Positions 17,569 through 24,779 of a stretch of 64,000 nucleotides of DNA are shown one piece after another. Position 1 is the stretch's first letter. Each line of letters begins with the position of its first letter. This stretch comes from CAYPNP01 sp964412195. Lineage in GTDB: Bacteria > Acidobacteriota > JAAYUB01. The position numbers and the translations under genes were made by a program. The notes below the pieces were generated by a model. The model made no database searches and was not told where the DNA came from. It saw nothing but the letters and a program-made list of their open reading frames with translations. The stretch spans positions 124,001 to 188,000 of the forward strand of contig CAYPNP010000008.1 in assembly GCA_964412195.1 (NCBI GenBank). The letters are read 5' to 3'.

Positions 17569-19455
17569 ATGGCAAGAATCGTGTGCATTGTTTTCCTCGG
17601 GGTCATCCTGCTGGCCCCCCTGGCCGCCCAGTCCAAGGATTATGACATGGAGTCGGACTTGGTCATCGGCTACAACTACGTGTTCGGCGCGGACGACGAC
17701 TACTACCGGAACCACAACGACGCCACCACGGGGTTCCTGGTGGACAGTTACCGATTCTCCCTTTCCCCGAAGGATGACGCCCACTGGTTCGACAAACTGA
17801 CAGTGGACATGTCCCTGGCGAACCGGATCGACTACGGCAAGGGCGTGGAGGTGCGCTTCCTCAAGCAGGGCAAGTACAGCGCCCAGCTGAAGTACACCTT
17901 TTATTACGACTACTTCAACGATCCGGAGTATAACTACGGCGACAACAGGCGCAACCTGGGCCGGGACAACTTCCAGTTCAACTTCGATTGGAAGAGCGTC
18001 CAGGATTTCGTCTTCAGTTTCGGCTACCAGCAGAACCGCAGCCGGAATGAGTTCAACTATCCCGGGTTCTACTGGGGGGACAGCTTCGCCATCCCGCTCC
18101 ACCTCAACAACACCTACCAGGAGGTGAAGGGCGGCATCGCTTACAACCACGCCGGATTCACGGCCGGCTTCACCCAGGCGTGGATCTGGTTCACCGACCA
18201 GTCCCGCTACCCCGTGGTGGACATGGAACCGGGTGCCGGTATCGGCGGCCTCCCGGTCGCGATGGACAATCCCCAGCGAACCGGCAAGGTGGAGAGCACC
18301 ATCCCCCAATCCACCGTGACCGCCGGCTACAAGGCCGACATCTGGTCGGTGAACTTCGCCTACGAATACCGGAACGGCAGCATCGACACCAACACGCTGG
18401 ACCTGAAGACCTTTTATTTCACCGACGCCAATTCCCGCAACGAGATCCTGCTGAAGGCGGCCGGCACCGGCGACATCCCCGAGCAGAAGGCCAACTTCCG
18501 CGCCGACGTCGACCTGTTCCGGATCCTCAACCTCGAATACAACTTCGACTGGCACACCCTGAAGACCGACACGAACATCGGCGTCACCAACGGCATGACG
18601 CTCTACCCTGCCTCCGGGGCGCCCCTGGAGTACACCACCACCTATAACGACCTCTTCTATTACAAGAACGACTACATGACCCATTCGGTCGTCGCCTCCG
18701 TCCGGCCGGTCAAGGAGCTGCTGGTCAGCGCCGCCTACCGCCGCACGGACGGCGACATGACCAACACCTTCACCCGGGACGCCGGGCCCGATCCCGGTTT
18801 CGACATCGATTACAGCCGGGACGTGTACGAGATCCGGGCCCGCTACCGCTTCTCGTTCGGCTCCGAGCTGAGCGGCGCCTACATCCGGCAGGACATCGAC
18901 CAGCCGGTCTACCTCGTGGCCGGCGAGGAGAGCAACGACTACCAGATCTCCTTCTACCACCCGTTCACCGACAAGCTGTCCGGCCAGGTCGTGTACCGCA
19001 ACGCCGACCTGAAGGACGACCGGATCGCCCTGGACAACCTGACCAAGATGTTCGACGCGTCGCTCCAGTACCAGCTCATGGAGGAAGCCTTCGTCGGCGC
19101 CGGCTTCACCCACTTCGACCTCGACTACGACCAGAACTTCCAGTACTATTACAACGGCAACCCCGTGGTGCAGATGTCCACATTCCACACCATCCAGAAC
19201 GGCGTCTATGCCTTCGCCAACATCGACGGGACGCAGCGCGTCAAGGGGCACTTCTCCGTGTACTACCTGTGGGATGACGGGATCTCCTTTCCCTTCTCCC
19301 GCTGGATGGGGGACGCCACCCTCGAGGTGGGCGTCACCCGGCAGGTGTCGGCCCTCTTCTCGGCGCGCCAGTTCAACTACACCGAAGACATGTACGCGGT
19401 CCACGACTACAACGTCAACGAGGTCAGAGTGGCCTTGCGTTGGCTCATCCGCTAG
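17569..19455 (+). CDS. MtrB/PioB-family outer-membrane beta-barrel of a porin-cytochrome complex
   Basis: A 628-residue exported protein with a signal peptide (residues 1-21, cut near LAAQS). The rest alternates Tyr/Phe/Trp-rich beta-strands with Asp/Asn-rich turns, for example YNYVFGADDDYY, YTFYYDYFNDPEYNYGD and YFTDANSRNE. This is the look of the decaheme-associated MtrB/PioB barrels that sheath a periplasmic multiheme cytochrome through the outer membrane. Nine bases downstream begins a decaheme cytochrome of the MtrA/DmsE type, which strongly supports the call. The C-terminus is LRWLIR rather than the usual terminal aromatic residue. Probable role: extracellular electron transfer. Confidence 0.85.
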   Translation: MARIVCIVFLGVILLAPLAAQSKDYDMESDLVIGYNYVFGADDDYYRNHNDATTGFLVDSYRFSLSPKDDAHWFDKLTVDMSLANRIDYGKGVEVRFLKQGKYSAQLKYTFYYDYFNDPEYNYGDNRRNLGRDNFQFNFDWKSVQDFVFSFGYQQNRSRNEFNYPGFYWGDSFAIPLHLNNTYQEVKGGIAYNHAGFTAGFTQAWIWFTDQSRYPVVDMEPGAGIGGLPVAMDNPQRTGKVESTIPQSTVTAGYKADIWSVNFAYEYRNGSIDTNTLDLKTFYFTDANSRNEILLKAAGTGDIPEQKANFRADVDLFRILNLEYNFDWHTLKTDTNIGVTNGMTLYPASGAPLEYTTTYNDLFYYKNDYMTHSVVASVRPVKELLVSAAYRRTDGDMTNTFTRDAGPDPGFDIDYSRDVYEIRARYRFSFGSELSGAYIRQDIDQPVYLVAGEESNDYQISFYHPFTDKLSGQVVYRNADLKDDRIALDNLTKMFDASLQYQLMEEAFVGAGFTHFDLDYDQNFQYYYNGNPVVQMSTFHTIQNGVYAFANIDGTQRVKGHFSVYYLWDDGISFPFSRWMGDATLEVGVTRQVSALFSARQFNYTEDMYAVHDYNVNEVRVALRWLIR

Positions 19456-19464
19456 GAGGTCATC

Positions 19465-20292
19465 ATGAACAAGAACATCATGCTCCGGCTCTACCTGATC
19501 CTCCTCGGCGTGGGCCTTTTCACCGGCCTGGCGGCGGCGCAGGCGGAAGCCGAAAACTGCCTCGAGTGCCACGACACCATCGGCCCGGCCATCATCAAGA
19601 CGCCGCACAGCAAGGCCAACAACGTCCTGTGCTCCAGCTGCCACGGCGTCCACCAGGGGGACGAGCCTAGCGCCGACAACATCAACACGCTGAAGAAGCC
19701 CTCGGCTCAGGATGTGTTCAAGCTCTGCACCCAGTGCCACACCGGCTTCCACGCCAACGAGTCGACCCACGCCCAGACCGACCGGGCCTGCCTGAACTGC
19801 CATGACATGTGGCACTCCGAGGCCACCACCAAAGCCAAACTGATCCCCAACGACAAGCTGGTCAAGAAGGATTCGGTGGAGTTGTGCCTGCCCTGCCACA
19901 ACGACGTCCGCACGGCGATCAACAAGCCCTACCACCACCAGCAGAGCCGCATCGCCAACATGTGCGTGAATTGCCACGATCCGCACAAGACCGGGCGGGA
20001 GATCCGCGTGAAGGACATCGATCGCAAGTGCGCCAATTGCCACCCGGAGACGGGCGGGCCGTTCATGTACGTGCACCTGGGCACCCAGTACCGCGGCTGC
20101 GTCGAGTGCCACACCCCCCACGGCTCGCCGTACCCGAACCTGCTGAACCGGAGCACCGTGCGCTTCCTGTGCCTGTCCTGCCACGCCAACACGCCCCAGT
20201 TCCACGACATGTCCAACCCGCGCTTCTCCGCCTGCACTTCGTGCCACCCGGCCATCCACGGCTCCAACGTCAGCAACACCTTCCAGCGATAG
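19465..20292 (+). CDS. Decaheme c-type cytochrome, MtrA/DmsE family (copy 1)
   Basis: A 275-residue periplasmic cytochrome with a signal peptide (about 1-26) and exactly ten CxxCH heme-binding motifs: CLECH, CSSCH, CTQCH, CLNCH, CLPCH, CVNCH, CANCH, CVECH, CLSCH and CTSCH. Length and heme spacing fit the DmsE/MtrA decaheme family, which carries electrons inside an MtrB-type barrel. GGAGG lies 5 bases upstream of the ATG, and the gene starts 9 bases after the barrel gene stop, so the two are one transcription unit. No outer-surface MtrC/OmcA-type cytochrome gene follows. Confidence 0.93.
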   Translation: MNKNIMLRLYLILLGVGLFTGLAAAQAEAENCLECHDTIGPAIIKTPHSKANNVLCSSCHGVHQGDEPSADNINTLKKPSAQDVFKLCTQCHTGFHANESTHAQTDRACLNCHDMWHSEATTKAKLIPNDKLVKKDSVELCLPCHNDVRTAINKPYHHQQSRIANMCVNCHDPHKTGREIRVKDIDRKCANCHPETGGPFMYVHLGTQYRGCVECHTPHGSPYPNLLNRSTVRFLCLSCHANTPQFHDMSNPRFSACTSCHPAIHGSNVSNTFQR

Positions 20293-20299
20293 CTTCCCG

Positions 20300-20329
20300 G
20301 GCCCGCCGCCTCCGCGGCGGGCTCTTTTT
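20300..20329 (+). terminator. Intrinsic terminator between the two decaheme genes
   Basis: GCCCGCCGC (20301-20309) pairs with GCGGCGGGC (20313-20321), followed by TCTTTTT. It lies eight bases after the first cytochrome stop and should reduce transcription into the second copy. Confidence 0.85.
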
Positions 20330-20351
20330 CGTTTCATGCGGAGGAGGCCGG

Positions 20352-21176
20352 ATGAGCGCCATCATCCTCCTGGTATTGGGAATCGGCTGTTGCGCCGTAT
20401 TCGCGGCGGCCCAGCCGGGTTATGACAACTGCCTGGGATGCCATGACCCGGTCGGCCCCGCCATCGTCAACACGCCCCACGCCAAGGTCAACGGAGTGCT
20501 CTGCACCGGCTGCCACGGCGAGCATGCGGGCGATCCCGCGGCAGAAAACATCCGTACGTTGAAGAAATCCCCACCCCAGGAAGTATTCAAGACGTGCACC
20601 CGTTGCCACACCGGCTTCCGCGCCAACGAGTCGACCCACGCCAAGACCGGCCGTGCCTGCCTGGACTGCCACGACATGGGACACACGGAGGCGGCTACGT
20701 CGGTCCGGACGACGCCGGCCAACCGGCTGGTCAGGAAGAACTCCGTGGAGCTGTGCCTGCCCTGCCACAACAAGGTGCGCGGGGAGATCAACAAGCCCTA
20801 CCACCACCAGCAGAGCCGCATCGCCAACCTTTGCGTGAACTGCCACGATCCGCACAAGAGCGAACGGGAGATCCGGACCAAGCAGATCGACCGCAAGTGC
20901 TCCTCCTGCCACCCCGAGACGGGCGGGCCGTTCCTGTACGTGCACCTGGGGACGCAGTACCGCGGCTGCGTCGAGTGCCACTACCCCCACGGCTCGCCGT
21001 ACCCGAACCTGCTGAACCGGAGCACGGTGCGCTTCCTCTGCCTGTCCTGCCACACCAACGCGCCGCCGTTCGTGGACCTGTCCAATCCCCGGTATTTCAA
21101 CTGCTCCTCCTGCCACCCGGGGCTCCACGGCTCCAACGTCAGCGACAAGTTCCTCGACTCGCCGGTGTATTTCTAA
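20352..21176 (+). CDS. Decaheme c-type cytochrome, MtrA/DmsE family (copy 2)
   Basis: A 274-residue paralogue of the preceding cytochrome, roughly 70% identical by eye. It has ten CxxCH motifs in the same order: CLGCH, CTGCH, CTRCH, CLDCH, CLPCH, CVNCH, CSSCH, CVECH, CLSCH and CSSCH. A short signal peptide ends near AAAQP. The ATG at 20352 has GGAGGAGG five bases upstream. The two copies differ most at the N-terminus and the last ~12 residues (here ending SPVYF). Lying after a terminator, it may be expressed at a lower or different level. It could be an alternative partner for the same barrel. Confidence 0.93.
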   Translation: MSAIILLVLGIGCCAVFAAAQPGYDNCLGCHDPVGPAIVNTPHAKVNGVLCTGCHGEHAGDPAAENIRTLKKSPPQEVFKTCTRCHTGFRANESTHAKTGRACLDCHDMGHTEAATSVRTTPANRLVRKNSVELCLPCHNKVRGEINKPYHHQQSRIANLCVNCHDPHKSEREIRTKQIDRKCSSCHPETGGPFLYVHLGTQYRGCVECHYPHGSPYPNLLNRSTVRFLCLSCHTNAPPFVDLSNPRYFNCSSCHPGLHGSNVSDKFLDSPVYF

Positions 21177-21199
21177 CCCGCGTTACTCGGAAAAAGCGT

Positions 21200-21370
21200 G
21201 CCGCTCTCCTCGGTATCGGTATCGGAATCGGTATCGGCATCGAATCAAGAATCGACCCCGATCCCGATACCGATACCGACCCCGAAGGAATCGATTCATT
21301 TCGATTCCCGGTTGTGTACCTTGGAACCTGTTCATTCGTGCTCGTCATCGTAATCGTAATCGGATCAGGA
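21200..21370. repeat. ATCGGT hexamer repeat forming an imperfect hairpin
   Basis: GGTATCGGTATCGGAATCGG (from 21212) is followed by a mirror-complement arm, GATCCCGATACCGATACCGA (from 21260). Further ATCGATT and ATCGTAATCG words run to about 21361, then GCGCAGAGGCGCGGAGAACG. This is part of a 388-base gene-free stretch (21177-21564) that holds only repeats. Confidence 0.75.
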
Positions 21371-21428
21371 AGTTCGCGCAGAGGCGCGGAGAACGCGGAG
21401 CTAATCCTGGACACGCACGGTCCGCCCG

Positions 21429-21530
21429 GGTGTCAGGCTCTGTCACGGCGTTGTGACGGAGCCTGGCACCATGTCATTGTGACGGAGCCTGGCACCATGT
21501 CATTGTGACGGAGCCTGGCACCATGTCATT
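21429..21530. repeat. Three exact 26-bp tandem repeats with an inverted leader copy
   Basis: Units at 21453-21478, 21479-21504 and 21505-21530 are identical and begin GTGACGGAGCCTGGCACC. Just upstream, GGTGTCAGGCTCTGTCAC (21429-21446) is the reverse complement of that word with two mismatches, giving a palindromic arrangement. There are no spacers, so it is not a CRISPR. It resembles the GTGCCAGGCTC-type dispersed intergenic repeats seen in many environmental genomes. Confidence 0.85.
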
Positions 21531-21564
21531 CCGGATGGTGGGACAAACAGACCGCAGGAAAGCC

Positions 21565-22857
21565 TCAGGCCAGGCCTCTGCGGTTCGCCTTTTCCTGGAT
21601 GATATGGACCACCGTCGGGTCCACCGAGAACATGCCCTGGAGGGACACCTTGCTGATGTTGCGGATGGTCTCCTCCACGGACCGGCCGATGACCCCGTCG
21701 TCCGTCGACAAGCCGTACCCGCCGAGGGCCATGAAGGCCGACCGGATCGCCGCCTCCGCCCCGCTCACGATCTTCATCGAGCAACCCGGCTTGGCCCCGT
21801 CGCAGATGATCCCGCACAGGTCGCCGACCACGTTGTCCACGGCGAAAGTGATCTTCTTCATGTCGATCCCGGCCTGCTGGTACACCATGGCGATGGACGA
21901 CGCGATGCTGGCGGCGATGGCGCAGCCGCAGATGACCGACAATTCCCCGGTGAAGCACTTGATGTACGAGTTGACCGCGTGGCTGATGGCGACGCTCTCC
22001 TGGATGCGCGCCGGCGGGACGCCCCGCGCCCGCCCCACCAGGCAGGGGCCCAGGATCGTCAGCACGCCCTGGTTCCCGGATCCGCCGGAGGTCATGACCG
22101 GCTCCGCCATCCCGCCCATCCGGGCGTCGACGGCGGACGCGACCTGCAACTGCACCGCGAAGAACAGGTCGTCCGCCATGACGCCGCCGTCCCGCATCTG
22201 CTGGATCTGATAGCCGGTGCGCTTCATGGACAGTCCTTTTTCGGCGATGGCCAGGTTCATCTCGATCCCCCGCTGGATGTAGGCCCGCTTGCCCTCGTCC
22301 AGCCGGACGGCTTCCGCGAGCACCTCCTCGAGCCGCATGCCCCGCAGGACATCCCGGTATCCCGGGGCCCGGGTCCCCCCGTGGGGGTGGGAATCCACGA
22401 TGGACACGCCGTCTTTTTCCAGGCTGGTGATGTTCGTGTGGCCTTCGGACACCACGCAGCGGACCCGCGAGCCGCCGCCTTCCGCCAGGACCTCGACCTG
22501 GAATTCCTTCTCGTCCTCGCGGCAATTGTATTTCATGGCGCCCTGGTCGACGAGGTCCCTGGCCCGGCGAAGGTCATCCGGGCCTACGGTTTTCAGGATC
22601 TCCAGGCGGAGACCGGACCGGGCGATCACCGCGCCCATGGCCGCCGCGATGAGATTGCCCTTCTCCCCGCCGCTGTTGGGGACGGTCACCGCCGCACCGT
22701 TCTTGAACGTGCCCGGATCGACCGTCAATGCGATCCGCTCGGGGGGCGCCGGCAGCTGTTCCACCGCGGCCGCGGCGGCGTACGCGCAGGATATGGGTTC
22801 CGTGCAGCCAACGGCGGGGAACACTTCATGGGTGAAGATCTCCTGGATCAGGTCCAT
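21565..22857 (-). CDS. L-cysteine desulfidase / serine dehydratase-like Fe-S enzyme (CyuA/UPF0597 family)
   Basis: A 430-residue cytosolic enzyme of the CyuA/CdsB (UPF0597, SDH_alpha-like) family. Characterised members degrade L-cysteine to pyruvate, ammonia and sulfide with a [4Fe-4S] cluster. Likely cluster cysteines are Cys18 in AVGCTEP, those in ELSVICGCAIA, and those in CGIICDGAKPGC. MTSGGSGNQG is the conserved glycine loop. The ATG at 22857 follows GAGGAGG. An in-frame ATG at 22899 is less well supported. It is divergent from an AspT-type transporter. Cysteine versus serine specificity cannot be decided here. Confidence 0.87.
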   Translation of the reverse strand: MDLIQEIFTHEVFPAVGCTEPISCAYAAAAAVEQLPAPPERIALTVDPGTFKNGAAVTVPNSGGEKGNLIAAAMGAVIARSGLRLEILKTVGPDDLRRARDLVDQGAMKYNCREDEKEFQVEVLAEGGGSRVRCVVSEGHTNITSLEKDGVSIVDSHPHGGTRAPGYRDVLRGMRLEEVLAEAVRLDEGKRAYIQRGIEMNLAIAEKGLSMKRTGYQIQQMRDGGVMADDLFFAVQLQVASAVDARMGGMAEPVMTSGGSGNQGVLTILGPCLVGRARGVPPARIQESVAISHAVNSYIKCFTGELSVICGCAIAASIASSIAMVYQQAGIDMKKITFAVDNVVGDLCGIICDGAKPGCSMKIVSGAEAAIRSAFMALGGYGLSTDDGVIGRSVEETIRNISKVSLQGMFSVDPTVVHIIQEKANRRGLA

Positions 22858-22889
22858 CGCGCCTCCTCTCCCGGGCAGATTGTCCATCA

Positions 22890-22918
22890 GCCTTACCACT
22901 CGTCCCGGCGTATGTCAA
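22890..22918 (-). promoter_or_regulatory. Possible promoter of the cysteine desulfidase-like gene
   Basis: Read on the minus strand, a perfect TTGACA (22918-22913) is followed after 17 bases by TAAGGC (22895-22890), about 33 bases before the ATG. Strong -35, weak -10. Confidence 0.35.
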
Positions 22919-23050
22919 CATGATACAATCGGGGCACGTGATCGCATGCCATGGCCGGTCTGGAAAGGACATCGGGAATGCCCCCGGTGGGAAAGCGTTT
23001 CCGAAGCGTCCGGTTCAGTCGCGGCCGTCCCGCCCGAGCAAGGAGGCTTC

Positions 23051-24736
23051 ATGGAATGGATCGCCGACACCCTGCGGCACAATCCCGAGCTGGCCATTTT
23101 CCTGACCCTGGGCCTGGGGTACAGCCTCGGCAAGCTGCGGCTGGGCAAGGTCTCCCTCGGGGCGGTGACGGGGACCCTGATCGCGGGGCTGCTGATCGGC
23201 CAGCTGGGCATTGCCATCTCCTCCGACGTCAAGTCCATCTTCTTCCTGATGTTCCTGTTCGCCGTGGGGTACGGCGCGGGCCCCCAGTTCATCAACGGGT
23301 TGAAGCGGGATGGCATATCCCAGGTGCTGTTCGCGGTGGTCCAGTGCCTCGCCTGCCTGGCCGCCACGTACGCCGCCGCCCGGATCCTCGGTTTCGACGT
23401 GGGGTCCGCGGCCGGGCTGCTCGCCGGCGCCTGCACCATCTCCCCCGTGATCGGGGTGGCCGCGGACGCCATCAACCAACTGGGCCTCCCGGCCGCCGAC
23501 AAGGTCGCGCTCATCCACAACATCCCGGTCGCGTACGCCGTGACGTACATTTTCGGCACGGCCGGCACGGCCTGGTTCCTGGCCACCGTCGGCCCACGGC
23601 TGCTCCGGGTGAATCTGCCCGCCGAATGCAGGAAGCTGGAGAGCCAGCTGGGCGCCGCCCCGGCCGAGCCGGGGGTCGTTCCCGCCTACACACGGTTCTC
23701 GGCCCGCGCCTACCGGGTGGCCAACCCGCGGTGGGTCGGCGGGACGGTCGGTCAGCTGGAAGCCGCGCTGGCCGACCGGCGGGTCTACGTGAAGCGCGTC
23801 CGGCACGGGGAAGAGATCCTCGAACCGGTCCCCGAAACCCCGGTCCGGGAGGGGGACGTGCTGGCGCTGGTCTCGCGGAGAGAAACCCTGATCGAGATGG
23901 AAACCCTCGTCGGGCCGGAAGCAGACGACGGAGCCCTGCTGGACTTCCCGGCGGAGGTCCTCGACGTGGTGGTCACCCAGAAAGACGTCATCGGCAAGAC
24001 CTTGCAGGAGCTCGCCGAAGAGGACCTGGGGCAACGCGGCCGCGGCACGTTCCTGCGCAAGCTCCAGCGGGGCGGCACGGAGCTGCCGGTCTCCCTGAAC
24101 CTGAAGGTGAATCGGGGGGACGTGCTCAGCCTGGCCGGCCCCAAGGACGACGTCGAGCGCAGCGCCCGACTGCTGGGCTACGCCGACCGGCTCACCGACA
24201 AGACGGACATGGTGTTCGTTGGCATCGGCATTCTGCTCGGCGGCCTGCTCGGCGCCGTGGCCGTCCGCGTGGGGGGCATCCCCCTCAGCCTGAGCACCAG
24301 CGGCGGGGCGCTGGTCATGGGCCTCGTGTTCGGGTGGCTGCGGTCGGTCCACCCCACCTTCGGCCGCGTCCCCGCCGCGGCCCTCTGGGTGATGGACAAC
24401 GTCGGCTGCACCACGTTCATCGCCGCCGTGGGCCTGACGTCGGCACCCAGCTTCATCGGCGGCCTCAAGGAGCTCGGCCTGCCCCTGTTCTTCGCCGGCA
24501 TCTTCGTCACCCTGTTCCCCTTCCTGGTGAGCCTCTTCGTCGGGAAGTACGTGTTCAAGATGCACCCGGGCGTGCTCCTGGGGGCGTGCGTGGGTGCCCG
24601 GACCGCGGCGTCCCTTCCGTCCGTCCAGGACGCCGCCGACAGCCGGGTGCCCGCTTTGGGATACTCGGTCACCTACGCCGTCGGCAACATCCTGCTCATC
24701 ATCTGGGGGATGCTGATCGTCGTCATGCTGGCCTGA
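23051..24736 (+). CDS. AspT/YidE-family transporter with two TrkA-C domains
   Basis: A 561-residue member of the aspartate:alanine exchanger (AAEx) family. It has two halves of about five membrane helices each (residues ~10-185 and ~385-560), separated by a cytosolic region with two TrkA_C/RCK_C domains. One lies around NPRWVGGTVGQLEAAL and one around DVIGKTLQELAEEDLG. The helices carry repeated motifs such as GACTISPVIGVA and GACVGARTAASLPSV. AAGGAGG precedes the ATG at 23051. Divergent pairing with an amino-acid-degrading enzyme suggests an amino acid or organic acid substrate. That is inference. Confidence 0.88.
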   Translation: MEWIADTLRHNPELAIFLTLGLGYSLGKLRLGKVSLGAVTGTLIAGLLIGQLGIAISSDVKSIFFLMFLFAVGYGAGPQFINGLKRDGISQVLFAVVQCLACLAATYAAARILGFDVGSAAGLLAGACTISPVIGVAADAINQLGLPAADKVALIHNIPVAYAVTYIFGTAGTAWFLATVGPRLLRVNLPAECRKLESQLGAAPAEPGVVPAYTRFSARAYRVANPRWVGGTVGQLEAALADRRVYVKRVRHGEEILEPVPETPVREGDVLALVSRRETLIEMETLVGPEADDGALLDFPAEVLDVVVTQKDVIGKTLQELAEEDLGQRGRGTFLRKLQRGGTELPVSLNLKVNRGDVLSLAGPKDDVERSARLLGYADRLTDKTDMVFVGIGILLGGLLGAVAVRVGGIPLSLSTSGGALVMGLVFGWLRSVHPTFGRVPAAALWVMDNVGCTTFIAAVGLTSAPSFIGGLKELGLPLFFAGIFVTLFPFLVSLFVGKYVFKMHPGVLLGACVGARTAASLPSVQDAADSRVPALGYSVTYAVGNILLIIWGMLIVVMLA

Positions 24737-24779
24737 GGCCGGGTCCCGTCATCCGCTTCGCCGGAACCATTCATGGCTC

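Noticed and set aside
17542..20337. A 931-codon frame antisense to the barrel and decaheme genes
   Set aside because: Covers three genes with no motif of its own. The plus-strand CxxCH motifs and signal peptides are decisive.
21453..21530. CRISPR-like array
   Set aside because: The 26-base units are directly abutting with no spacers, and there are no cas genes.
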